Positions 13,913-20,860 of a DNA stretch of 21,252 nucleotides are shown here, in pieces. The position numbers and the translations under genes were made by a program. The notes under the pieces are model-generated. The model saw nothing but the letters and a program-made list of their open reading frames with translations. It searched no databases and had not been told where the DNA came from. The stretch is from CAVPDE01 sp964580575 (GTDB lineage Bacteria > Desulfobacterota > DSM-4660 > Desulfatiglandales > HGW-15): positions 1 to 21,252 of the forward strand of contig CAZOLJ010000075.1 in the NCBI GenBank assembly GCA_964580575.1, written 5' to 3'. Positions within the stretch are counted from its first letter, which is position 1, and each line of letters starts with the position of its first letter.

Positions 13913-15430
13913 ATGGCTGTGAAGACGGCGTTTGACAATGAACACTACATCCGGGAACAGACGGAAGAGATCCTCGAAAGAGCAAAGAAATTCCATAACA
14001 AACTCTACCTCGAGTTCGGCGGAAAGCTCCTCTACGACTTCCACGCCGCCAGAGTGCTTCCGGGGTATGACCCGAATGTGAAAATGCGCCTCCTGCAGCA
14101 GCTCAAGGACAAGGCCGAACTCCTTCTCTGCATCTATGCCGGAGACATTGAGAGGAAAAAGATTCGGGCGGATTTCGGGATCACCTATGACTCTGACGCC
14201 CTCAAGCTGATCGATGATCTGAGGGATTGGGGAATTGAGGTCCTTGGGGTCGTCATCACCCGCTTTGAGCATCAGCCTGCGGCCGTGGTTTTCAAGAACA
14301 AGCTGGAACGAAGGCACATCCCGGTTTACACTCACCGCTTCACCAAGGGGTATCCCACGGATGTGGAGATGATCGTGAGCGACGAGGGCTATGGTGCGAA
14401 CGAATACATCGAGACGCAAAAACCGATCGTTATTGTCACAGGGCCTGGCCCTGGAAGCGGGAAGCTGGCCACATCGCTCTCCCAGCTCTATCACGACTAT
14501 CGAAAAGGCATTCAATCCGGATATGCCAAATTCGAGACTTTTCCCATATGGAACCTGCCTCTCAAGCATCCCATCAACGTGGCCTATGAGGCGGCTACAG
14601 CCGACATCCGGGACTTCAACATGATCGATCCTTTTCACCTCGAGGCTTACGACCGCAAGGCCGTGAACTACAACCGCGATGTGGAGGTGTTTCCGGTTCT
14701 CAGGAGAATCCTGGAGAAAATCACGGGAGGGGAGCCTTTTTACCAATCTCCCACGGACATGGGAGTCAATCGCGCAGGGTTTGCGATCACCGACGACAAG
14801 GCGGCTTCCGAGGCTGCCATTCAGGAGATCATCCGGCGCTATTTCCGTTACCGGTGCGAATATGCCATGGGCTTCACGGACAGGGAAACCGTGGAGAGGG
14901 TGGAGCTTTTCATCGAGGACTTTCGACTCAAACCGGAGCACCGCGCCGCAGTGGAGCCTGCACGGCGCGCTGCCTTGGAGGCGCAGGAACAGGGAAAGGG
15001 AAACGAGGGCATCTACTGCGGTGCTGCGATTACCCTTAGAGACGGGACGATCATCACCGGGAGCAATTCAGCGCTCATGCACGCGGCTTCCAGCTTGGTC
15101 CTTCATGCCATCAAGCATCTGGCGGGCATTCCTGAAAAGATCAAGCTCCTTCCCCCCTATATCACCGACTCCGTGAAGCGGCTCAAGACCGAAATCATGA
15201 ACGAAAAGAATATCAGCCTCGATCTCGAGGAGACGCTCATCGCCCTCAGCCTTTCGGCTACCACCAATTCAGCGGCTCAACTCGCCCTCGAAATGCTCAA
15301 GGAACTCCGCGGGTGCGACGCTCACATGACCCACATGCCGACCCCGGGAGATGAGGCAGGTCTTCGTCGCCTCGGCATTCATCTCACCACCGACCCCAAC
15401 TTCGTCACCAGAAATCTCTTCATCGGCTGA
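13913..15430 (+). CDS. DUF1846 (UPF0371) family protein
   Basis: A 505-residue cytosolic protein matching DUF1846 along its usual length of about 500 residues. Characteristic segments are the N-terminal TAFDNEHYIREQTEEI and FGGKLLYDFHAARVLPGYDP, then VTGPGPGSGKLATSLSQLYHD (about 175-195, a nucleotide-loop-like GPGSGK) and YQSPTDMGVNRAGFAI (about 278-293). The C-terminal part has IYCGAAITLRDGTIITGSNS. I know no firmly established function for the family; the GPGxGK segment suggests nucleotide binding but this is inference. AAGGAG lies five bases before the ATG. It is transcribed divergently from nrfH and appears monocistronic. Confidence 0.93.
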   Translation: MAVKTAFDNEHYIREQTEEILERAKKFHNKLYLEFGGKLLYDFHAARVLPGYDPNVKMRLLQQLKDKAELLLCIYAGDIERKKIRADFGITYDSDALKLIDDLRDWGIEVLGVVITRFEHQPAAVVFKNKLERRHIPVYTHRFTKGYPTDVEMIVSDEGYGANEYIETQKPIVIVTGPGPGSGKLATSLSQLYHDYRKGIQSGYAKFETFPIWNLPLKHPINVAYEAATADIRDFNMIDPFHLEAYDRKAVNYNRDVEVFPVLRRILEKITGGEPFYQSPTDMGVNRAGFAITDDKAASEAAIQEIIRRYFRYRCEYAMGFTDRETVERVELFIEDFRLKPEHRAAVEPARRAALEAQEQGKGNEGIYCGAAITLRDGTIITGSNSALMHAASSLVLHAIKHLAGIPEKIKLLPPYITDSVKRLKTEIMNEKNISLDLEETLIALSLSATTNSAAQLALEMLKELRGCDAHMTHMPTPGDEAGLRRLGIHLTTDPNFVTRNLFIG

Positions 15431-15540
15431 GCGGGGTTTTGTCGCTGGACTCTGCGGAAGAGGACGAGATCGACAGAAAACACACACTGCTGGAACGTTC
15501 CTCAATACCGCCCTGAACCAAGGCGCATATCATCGACAGG

Positions 15541-15587
15541 TGACGAGTAAGAAGTAACGAGACGAAGCATTGACTCGTCACTCCTAA
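15541..15587. repeat. TGACGAG-type short repeat unit
   Basis: TGACGAGT (15541-15548) recurs in inverted form as ACTCGTCA near 15573-15580, with AGTAACGAG between. A related unit in opposite orientation (GTGACGAGCAACGAGCATT when read on the minus strand) lies at about 15756-15775, on the far side of the palindrome pair at 15612-15693. The two units bracket that element. Confidence 0.5.
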
Positions 15588-15611
15588 GAGACTTGTTGTC
15601 TCAGGCATCTG

Positions 15612-15693
15612 AAATCCCCTCTGTCTCCCCTTTATAAAGGGGAGGACGTGTACTGGATTTCCCCCTTTCCTAAAGGGGGAATAAGAGGGATTT
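15612..15693. repeat. REP-like double-hairpin palindromic element
   Basis: An 80-base element framed by inverted AAATCCCCTCT and AGAGGGATTT ends. Inside are a perfect 20-bp palindrome CTCCCCTTTATAAAGGGGAG (15625-15644) and a second hairpin TTCCCCCTTT-cct-AAAGGGGGAA (15659-15681). Elements of this build are dispersed in many deltaproteobacterial genomes and may be mobilised by REP-type transposases. It lies in the 340-bp gap between the DUF1846 gene and the convergent MBL gene, where it probably also stops transcription from both sides. Confidence 0.75.
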
Positions 15694-15772
15694 TAGGCGC
15701 TTGCCCTCAAACCAAGTTTCTTTCATAGACGCCTCCGTAGCGAAGCGCCGGGGTATGAATGCTCGTTGCTCG

Positions 15773-16603
15773 TCACTTGTCACTTTCCGGTGAGAGAGGT
15801 CTGTCTTCTATGAGGGAGCGGACAAGGTGTTTGCCGGTGAACTGGCCCAGGGTCACATAGGCGATCAGCAATTCCCGGCCGAAAAGCTTGCGCCGTATCC
15901 GGCGATAGGACAGCCCCTTGCGGTGCAACTCAAGGGCTTGCTCCCCTATGCTCTCCAGATAAGCGATCTTCTCTTTCAGCGCCACAGAACCCTTCTTTCG
16001 AACGTTTCCACTCCCGGTGAAGATCAGATCAATGTCCAAATGGCTTAGGGTTTTGAGAGAGGCGATGATCTGCCACACATTGTAATCCGCCCTGAGCGCG
16101 CGATCCCGACCTCCGATGTAAGTGTCGCCGCTGAACAACCATCCTTCACGCGGCTCATGAAGACAGATGTGATCCGGACTGTGACCCGGAGTGTGGATCA
16201 CCTTGAACGTGTGACGGGGTGTCTCGATTCTCTCAGGAAGGGGTGTGGCTGAGGAGGGTTCGGGATAACCCCACATGACGATTTGATACGGATTCAGGTG
16301 TTTTTGGTTTTGGGCAGTGGAGAGCACAGGAATCGCCAAAGGGTGTGCAAGGATTTCGCAGCCGAACTTCCTTGAAATCGCAGCATTGGCGCCGATGTGA
16401 TCTTCATGGCCGTGCGTGTTCACGATCCGATCCACACAGAGCGTATCAAGGGCCGAGACCATCTCCGTGACCGTGTAACAGCATCCGGTGTCGACCATCA
16501 TCCCATCCACCCAGTAGGCTGCCGTGAAGTAGAGCCCATGTCCCAGGATGCTCCGGGCCAGACGGAAGCCACGCACCTCCCCAATGTTTTCGATCGATAT
16601 CAA
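15773..16603 (-). CDS. MBL-fold metallo-hydrolase
   Basis: A 276-residue metallo-beta-lactamase-fold enzyme with the motif NTHGHEDH (His64, His66, Asp68, His69), HTPGHSPDH (His141) and SGDTYIGG (Asp160). It resembles the LACTB2/glyoxalase-II-like branch. The C-terminal 60 residues form a helical extension that includes a winged-helix-like stretch (YRRIRRKLFGRELLIAYVT). The TTG start at 16603 sits 2 bp after the PIN-gene stop and has no clear ribosome site; it was chosen because ISIENIGEVRGFRLAR fits the expected N-terminus. The last codons run into a TGACAAG-type repeat, so the natural C-terminus may have been altered. The substrate is unknown. Confidence 0.85.
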   Translation of the reverse strand: MISIENIGEVRGFRLARSILGHGLYFTAAYWVDGMMVDTGCCYTVTEMVSALDTLCVDRIVNTHGHEDHIGANAAISRKFGCEILAHPLAIPVLSTAQNQKHLNPYQIVMWGYPEPSSATPLPERIETPRHTFKVIHTPGHSPDHICLHEPREGWLFSGDTYIGGRDRALRADYNVWQIIASLKTLSHLDIDLIFTGSGNVRKKGSVALKEKIAYLESIGEQALELHRKGLSYRRIRRKLFGRELLIAYVTLGQFTGKHLVRSLIEDRPLSPESDK

Positions 16604-16605
16604 GG

Positions 16606-17028
16606 CTATTTCAAGTAGTCGGCGAGTTCGTTCTTGAAGGAAACTCCTGGTCTTGGCTTGTAGATGTTAAAGTCTGAGTCAATCGTTGCAATCCGGAGGG
16701 TATGTAATTCCTCCGATGCGACCCGCAGTGATGCATCCGCAAGGTCCATCGGCAAGTCCGAATACTTCTCCATGAGTTCGATCAGCCTTTCGATATGGTC
16801 ACTGCTAAGATCAAAGATAGAAAGACCCCTTCTCTTAATCCACAGCAAACAGCTCTTTTGCGCTTCGATGCTAAAGCTGAGGATGTAGACCGCCTCGGTG
16901 ATTACCGGCCACGTCGTGGTAAGGCTGCCTTTGTACTTCTTGAGAAAGGTCAGCACCTGACTGTGGTATCGGTCATCCTTATCAAACAATGCAATCAGAG
17001 GGCCTGCGTCAACGAGCGTGCTTTTCAC
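16606..17028 (-). CDS. PIN-domain toxin (VapC-like ribonuclease)
   Basis: A 140-residue PIN-domain protein. The acidic catalytic set is visible: Asp7 (VDAGPLIALF), Glu45 (VITEAVYIL), Asp95 and Asp98 (MDLADASL) and Asp117 with Asp119 (TIDSDFNIY). Such proteins are Mg2+-dependent ribonucleases that typically cut tRNA or rRNA and are held inactive by a partner antitoxin. The gene overlaps the 3' end of the RHH antitoxin gene by 20 bases, the typical antitoxin-first arrangement. The MBL gene follows directly but is probably unrelated functionally. Confidence 0.9.
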   Translation of the reverse strand: MKSTLVDAGPLIALFDKDDRYHSQVLTFLKKYKGSLTTTWPVITEAVYILSFSIEAQKSCLLWIKRRGLSIFDLSSDHIERLIELMEKYSDLPMDLADASLRVASEELHTLRIATIDSDFNIYKPRPGVSFKNELADYLK

Positions 17029-17257
17029 GGACCTTTCCCTTCATGAGTATTTTGTAATTCTGCGACAGATCTCCCTTTCCGCTTCCATATAGCCCGAAAA
17101 GGTCCTTGCCAAGTTCGAAAGGCGTTGCGTGCTGGTCGAAAGACTCGAAATAGTGTCGCAAAGCCTTCTTTATAATCTCGGACTTTGTCGTCTTTTCGAT
17201 TTCTGCCAGATCGCTCAGTTTGGTTTCAAAGTCTTTTGGCAGACGAATTGAACTCAT
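17009..17257 (-). CDS. Ribbon-helix-helix antitoxin (CopG/MetJ-type)
   Basis: An 82-residue protein whose N-terminal half (MSSIRLPKDFETKLSDLAEI and KTTKSEIIKKALRHYFE) is a ribbon-helix-helix DNA-binding fold, followed by a charged tail (LFGLYGSGKGDLSQNYK) that would wrap the PIN toxin. The ATG at 17257 has GAGAGGAG upstream. Together with the overlapping PIN gene it forms a type II toxin-antitoxin module, and its dimer is expected to repress the shared promoter through the inverted repeat at 17292-17309. Confidence 0.88.
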   Translation of the reverse strand: MSSIRLPKDFETKLSDLAEIEKTTKSEIIKKALRHYFESFDQHATPFELGKDLFGLYGSGKGDLSQNYKILMKGKVREKHAR

Positions 17258-17283
17258 GTTTCATCTCCTCTCATGTGCCGCAT

Positions 17284-17312
17284 TTTGTAACACAATGTTT
17301 TCTCATTGTCAA
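17284..17312 (-). promoter_or_regulatory. Promoter and operator of the toxin-antitoxin pair
   Basis: On the minus strand TTGACA (17312-17307) and TACAAA (17289-17284) are spaced by 17 bases. The perfect inverted repeat ACAATG-ttttct-CATTGT (17292-17309) fills the spacer and touches the -35 hexamer, an ideal place for autorepression by the ribbon-helix-helix antitoxin. Confidence 0.72.
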
Positions 17313-17397
17313 GCCGGTAAGGGAGTCAATGGTGGCAAGGACTAGCATCGCTTGTCCGTGAGTTCGGGGCAAGCGAGCAAGGCTTAAACGGATTACC

Positions 17398-17908
17398 TCA
17401 GAACAAGGACGGATATTTTCCGTGCCAGACAATCTCGCGGTAGTTCTCCGGGTCGGTGGCCCCTTCTGTGTTGAAGAAGAGCAGGGTTGAATCGGAGTCG
17501 ATTGCGAGATCCTCTTTCAGTTCGCGGATGTTTTCCACCCAGGAGAGGGCGGCGTCTTTGGGCATGTAGATGACGGCCTCCAGGCCCAGCTGCTCTGCGG
17601 CCCACGCAACGCCCCGTCCGTGGCCGCGGCAAGGGTGATCCGGCCGATACGATCCCGTGTCTCATCGCCCGCAAGGGTCGGGAAGTCTATGTTGTCCGGA
17701 CTTATGCCCAATTCGCAAGCCACCAGGCAGGCTGCGGCATAACTGCCGCCCAAGACCTTGAAGGCTTTGAGGTTGAAGCGGGTGGACTCGTCTTTTACAA
17801 AGATCTCCTTCATGCCCCACGCTTGCGCCAGACGACTCAGGCGGACAAAGGGCCTCCCCTGGGCTTTCGAACAAGATACTTGAACCCATATTCACGGATT
17901 TGTTTCAT
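17398..17908 (-). pseudogene. dpaL: Diaminopropionate ammonia-lyase pseudogene, frameshifted and internally deleted
   Basis: The minus-strand reading pieced across frames shows blocks of the PLP enzyme diaminopropionate ammonia-lyase (YgeX/DpaL): FVRLSRLAQAWGMKEIFVKD, then ESTRFNLKAFKVLGGSYAAA, which carries the PLP lysine block (FKVLGGSYA). It continues with ITLAAATDG, GVAWAAEQLGLEAVIYMPK, and a C-terminal NTEGATDPENYREIVWHGKY. The intact enzyme is about 400 residues; here only about 165 codons remain. Frame changes occur near 17840 and at about 17622, and roughly 200 residues are missing between the MPK block and the C-terminal block. The start at 17908 (MKQIREYGFKYLVRKP) overlaps the preceding small gene by ATGA. 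It cannot make an active enzyme. Confidence 0.85.
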
Positions 17909-18135
17909 CGTGACTCCACCCCAAGTCGCGAGAGGATGGTCGATCCCATAGGAAAAAGGAAGGATAGGGGGATGAACCATAGAGGGGTCCGTTCTATCCC
18001 CTGGTACAAGGCCTCAGAAATAGTGGGGTGCGAGATCTGAGCAAGGAGATTGACCACTGTGACGCCGATGGCATTGGAGATGAGATTGGCTGTGATGAGG
18101 GCGTTTTTGATGCGGAAACGCGCGATCCGAGTCAT
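17905..18135 (-). pseudogene. Truncated N-terminal membrane segment, possibly of an adenylate/guanylate-cyclase-like sensor
   Basis: A 76-residue reading starting with the ATG at 18135, which has GGAGG eight bases upstream. It contains two hydrophobic segments: ALITANLISNAIGVTVVNLL and PLWFIPLSFLFPMGS. The start RFRIKNALITANLISNAIGV resembles the membrane-bound N-terminus of deltaproteobacterial sensors with C-terminal cyclase domains, from memory of such families. No such domain follows; instead the frame ends at once and overlaps the dpaL pseudogene. It is probably a truncated gene fused to the same decayed locus, though a small intact membrane protein cannot be excluded. Confidence 0.45.
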
Positions 18136-18259
18136 GGCAGGATCCTCCAAAGGCGGAACGATCCGCTTATGGCGAGCTGGAGGTTCCGGGATGCATTCTG
18201 ATGTCTCAGGAAGACGGCCGGCGCCGCCTCTTTTGAAAATTCGCCTTCCGCCGAATTCG

Positions 18260-18973
18260 CTAATCTCGCTCCAGTTCTATGATCACCGTTACGACCTCGC
18301 CCGGTTTTACCTTGACCCACTCCTTGAGACTTTTGTAGCCCTTGTTCTGAACTTCGATGTGATGTGTTCCAGGTTCTATTTCATAGAGGACACAGGGGAT
18401 GCTGGACACATAGGCACCATTGATATAAACCTTGGCACCGGGCGGGGATCCTTGAAGCGATATGCTGCCCATTGATGGCGCTTTTTCTACCGCTCCATCA
18501 GAAGAGCCTTCCTGTTGCGTTTTGCTGCTCTGCGGGTTTTTCGCAGGGGCCTGCTGTTGGTTCATGAGGATTCTGTTCTCCCTGCCGATGCAATCCGATT
18601 GCCCGTACCCATACCCGATGCTTTGCACTTCTATGAGGTCCTGGCCTTGAAAGGTAAGCGTCTGGCTGAATTCGGATGGACCGCAGTTGTAGGTCCACGA
18701 TTCCACAACAAAACTTCGCTCGTTGTACGTGCCTCTGGTTTTGGAACTGCTCCTGTCTCCAATTCCCCTCTCCCTGGTTCTTGACGTGAACCCACCGCTC
18801 TTTTGCTCACCAAGGTATTCCTTGGAGGAGGGCTCGCCGCACTTCCCCAGAACTTCGGATTTTGTCGCACCGACACTGACAACATAGGGCCCACACCTGA
18901 AGGTTGAACCAGCGACACAAACGTCGGCTGATCCGAACAGGATCAGGAGAGAGAGCAACAGCATCTTTCTCAT
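18260..18973 (-). CDS. Exported DUF2845-PEGA domain protein
   Basis: A 237-residue protein with a signal peptide (residues 1-21, ending DVCVAG). A DUF2845 domain spans about 23-130, with opening STFRCGPYVVSVGATKSEVL followed by GKCGEP, and ESWTYNCGPSEFSQTLTF. A Gln/Ser/Pro-rich linker covers about 138-165. A C-terminal PEGA domain spans about 168-237 (GSISLQGSPPGAKVYINGAY through PGTHHIEVQNKGYK). PEGA domains are beta-sandwich repeats of surface-layer and outer-membrane-associated proteins. The ATG at 18973 has GGGGAGGTG upstream. It is divergent from the Fe-S flavin oxidoreductase gene. Function is unknown; a periplasmic or surface location is likely. Confidence 0.87.
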   Translation of the reverse strand: MRKMLLLSLLILFGSADVCVAGSTFRCGPYVVSVGATKSEVLGKCGEPSSKEYLGEQKSGGFTSRTRERGIGDRSSSKTRGTYNERSFVVESWTYNCGPSEFSQTLTFQGQDLIEVQSIGYGYGQSDCIGRENRILMNQQQAPAKNPQSSKTQQEGSSDGAVEKAPSMGSISLQGSPPGAKVYINGAYVSSIPCVLYEIEPGTHHIEVQNKGYKSLKEWVKVKPGEVVTVIIELERD

Positions 18974-19144
18974 GCAGGGTTCACCTCCCCAAAACCGTGC
19001 GAACCGATTTCCTCTCCTTTGCTTAAGTCCACAAGCTCCAATTCCTTTCAGATCAACACTGAATCGCCGGAAGTTGACACCATCAAAGGTATTTGCATCT
19101 TACTATGGATTGGGATAAAGATGAAGCAAAGAAAGGAGGCTGAT

Positions 19145-20263
19145 ATGTACTCTCATCTTTTTTCTAAGATCAAGGTTGGGGGCAGAGAGCTGAAGAACCG
19201 ACTGACCATGGCGCCATTGTATCTCGGTTACGCAGGGGAGGGCGGTACGGTGAGCGATCTCTTTCTGGATCATTACCGATTGATGGCAAAAAGCGGAGTC
19301 GCCATGGTCGTGGTTGAGAACGCAGCCGTAGACTATCCCACAGGGAGCGGATCCAATCGAACCCTGCGCGCAGATACAGACGGAAATATGGAGGGTTTGA
19401 CCAAGCTGGCGGCCACCATCAAAAAACAGGGCGCAATCGCGTCACTCCAAATCAATCATGCAGGGCGCTTTGCTGCTATCGCTGATCCGGCGCTTGCGCC
19501 ATCCGCTGTGCAGACCTTCGGCCGCATGCCCAGGGCTTTGACCAAGGATGAGATGCGGGCGATCGCCATGAAATTTGCCGAAGCGGCCGTGAGAGTCAAA
19601 AAGGCGGGATTCGACATGGTCGAGTTGCACGGCGGAACCGGATATCTTCTTTCATCCTTTGTTTCGCCAAGAACGAACAAGCGGGACGATGAGTATGGCG
19701 GCTCGCTGGAAAACCGGCAGAGATTCCCTTTGGAGGTGGTGCGAGAGGTCAAGGCAGCAGTCGGCAATTTTCCTGTGGGATACCGGTTCCTGGCGGACGA
19801 ATGGCTGCCGGACGGCTTGAAGCTTGCCGAATCCGTTCAGTACGCCCGGGCTCTGGCTGCGGCTGGCGTGGCCTATATCTCGGTCATGGGGGGAACCTAC
19901 GAATCCTTCTTCCTGGCTGATGTGATCCAAGCGTCTCGAAAAGAAGGGTACATGGCCGATCTGGCGGCTGCCGTCAAAAAGGCAGTGGATGTCCCGGTCG
20001 TAGCCGCAGGGCGGATCTCCAGCGGAGCTTTTGCGGAGAGCGTGCTGGCGGAAGGAAAGGCTGACTTGATCGGGCTTGCGCGGGTGCTGTGGGCTGATCC
20101 CGAGTGGCCGTCAAAAGTGAAAGAGGGAAGAGAGAGCGAGATCATTCACTGCGCTTCGGACTGCGATGACACCTGCACCAAGCTGGTGACAAAAGGGAAA
20201 GTCGCCTTCTGTGTGCGCTGGAATCACGCCAAGCTTGAGGAGTGGAAAGAGAAAAAGGTTTGA
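19145..20263 (+). CDS. Old-yellow-enzyme-type NADH:flavin oxidoreductase with C-terminal Fe-S cysteines
   Basis: A 372-residue FMN-binding TIM-barrel enzyme started at the ATG at 19145, which has AAAGGAGG six bases upstream; a longer reading from 19019 has no ribosome site. Family marks are VGGRELKNRLTMAP (11-24), QINHAGRF (102-109), FVSPRTNKRDDEYGGSLENR (172-191) and AAGRISS (287-293). Near the end, cysteines Cys336, Cys340, Cys344 and Cys356 are spaced like the [4Fe-4S] ligands of 2,4-dienoyl-CoA reductase (C-x2/3-C-x3-C-x11-C). The FAD/NAD domain found after the cluster in that enzyme is absent, so the electron donor must be a separate protein. In the HGGTGYLL block (162-169) the second substrate-anchoring residue, normally His or Asn, is Thr165. 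The substrate is probably an unsaturated carbonyl compound; unproven. Confidence 0.9.
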   Translation: MYSHLFSKIKVGGRELKNRLTMAPLYLGYAGEGGTVSDLFLDHYRLMAKSGVAMVVVENAAVDYPTGSGSNRTLRADTDGNMEGLTKLAATIKKQGAIASLQINHAGRFAAIADPALAPSAVQTFGRMPRALTKDEMRAIAMKFAEAAVRVKKAGFDMVELHGGTGYLLSSFVSPRTNKRDDEYGGSLENRQRFPLEVVREVKAAVGNFPVGYRFLADEWLPDGLKLAESVQYARALAAAGVAYISVMGGTYESFFLADVIQASRKEGYMADLAAAVKKAVDVPVVAAGRISSGAFAESVLAEGKADLIGLARVLWADPEWPSKVKEGRESEIIHCASDCDDTCTKLVTKGKVAFCVRWNHAKLEEWKEKKV

Positions 20264-20294
20264 GTCTTTCTTATCCATGAGAATGCCCAAAGAA

Positions 20295-20330
20295 AGAGGG
20301 GATAACCAGCACAGGTTATCCCCTTTGAAG
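20295..20330. terminator. Hairpin terminator, both directions
   Basis: GGGGATAACC (20298-20307) and GGTTATCCCC (20314-20323) form a perfect 10-bp stem with a 6-base loop. To the right it is trailed by TTTGAAG and to the left, on the minus strand, by TCTTTCTTT. It ends the flavin oxidoreductase transcript. It also matches the hairpin at 21166-21187 beside the intact selC, so it may be the old selC terminator. Confidence 0.75.
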
Positions 20331-20332
20331 TG

Positions 20333-20372
20333 TTTTGGCAGAAGTGCACGGGAAACAAAATCTCCCGCCAAA
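20333..20372 (-). pseudogene. Degenerate copy of the selC 3' end (attachment-site relic)
   Basis: The core TTTTGGCAGAAGTGCACGGG (20333-20352) matches TTTTGGCGGAAGTGCATGGG (21196-21215), the 3' end of selC with its CCA, at 18 of 20 positions in the same orientation. Weaker similarity continues into the T-arm. A near-identical hairpin stands on the same side of both copies. This is the pattern left by integration of an element at a tRNA 3' end. Confidence 0.7.
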
Positions 20373-20437
20373 TCTTGACTGACAAGTAGCTCGAAATGTG
20401 CTGCAAGGGTGGGAAGGTTCGTGACCCGCTGAAAGGA

Positions 20438-20506
20438 CCTTTTTGCCTCCCCTGGCAATAGGGTAAAACCCTACTTTTGGGGGTAGGGTTTGCACCTCCA
20501 AAAAGG
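20438..20506. repeat. Nested inverted-repeat element
   Basis: An outer stem CCTTTTTG (20438-20445) / CAAAAAGG (20499-20506) encloses an inner stem AAACCCTAC (20466-20474) / GTAGGGTTT (20483-20491). Both stems are perfect. It lies about 40 bp before the promoter of the orphan RHH gene. It may be a structured RNA, a regulator site or an island end; no known riboswitch was recognised. Confidence 0.6.
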
Positions 20507-20542
20507 CCAACAGAGGAAAGTAAAGGAGCCCGAAAGCAGGGC

Positions 20543-20577
20543 TTGACACCTATAACCCGGATGATACCTTAGTATCA
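20543..20577 (+). promoter_or_regulatory. Promoter and operator of the orphan RHH gene
   Basis: A perfect TTGACA (20543-20548) is followed after 16 bases by TACCTT (20565-20570) with an extended TGA just before it. The perfect inverted repeat TGATAC-ctta-GTATCA (20562-20577) covers the -10 region, fitting autorepression by the encoded ribbon-helix-helix protein. Confidence 0.6.
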
Positions 20578-20599
20578 AAGCTAAATATGGAGGTGATGT

Positions 20600-20755
20600 A
20601 TGGCAACCGTCAACCTGAGAGACTTTCCAGACAACCTTCACAGAGAGGCAAAGGCCAAGGCAGCATTGGAAGAGATCACCCTGAAAGACCTTATCATCAA
20701 GGCTGTGGAAGATTACCTACGAAAGAAGGGGACGAAGAAATGGTTTACGGGCTAG
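20600..20755 (+). CDS. Small ribbon-helix-helix antitoxin-like protein, orphan
   Basis: A 51-residue protein (MATVNLRDFPDNLHREAKAK at the start, then LEEITLKDLIIKAVEDYLRK). This is a compact ribbon-helix-helix fold of the FitA/Arc-type antitoxin group: a short beta strand followed by two helices. A near-perfect Shine-Dalgarno sequence (GGAGGTGAT) precedes the ATG. No toxin gene follows: the next 100 bases lack a PIN or RelE-like frame. It is either an orphan antitoxin left after loss of its partner or a solitary small repressor. It lies within the region bounded by the two selC copies. Confidence 0.75.
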   Translation: MATVNLRDFPDNLHREAKAKAALEEITLKDLIIKAVEDYLRKKGTKKWFTG

Positions 20756-20860
20756 ACTTCTAAGCCAATCGATGATCGGTGAAAAGATCAAAGACCACCC
20801 GAGTGAGGATAGGGATTTAAAGGGCAGTACCGTACAATGGGTTATGGGAAGGGGACAAGC

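Larger units (their letters stand above)
20264..20599. other. Gene-free stretch with selC scar and hairpins
   Basis: No coding sequence is visible between the flavin oxidoreductase and the orphan RHH gene. It holds, from left to right, a terminator-like hairpin, a degenerate copy of the selC 3' end, a nested hairpin element and the promoter/operator of the orphan RHH gene, all listed separately. Confidence 0.6.

Noticed and set aside
13763..14941. Minus-strand frame of 392 codons opposite DUF1846
   Set aside because: It covers the DUF1846 coding region and the divergent promoters, resembles no family, and the plus-strand gene is clearly recognised.
17393..17674. Separate minus-strand frames at 17393-17674 and 17662-17895
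   Set aside because: They are the wrong frames across the dpaL pseudogene; the family blocks are found in the other frames.
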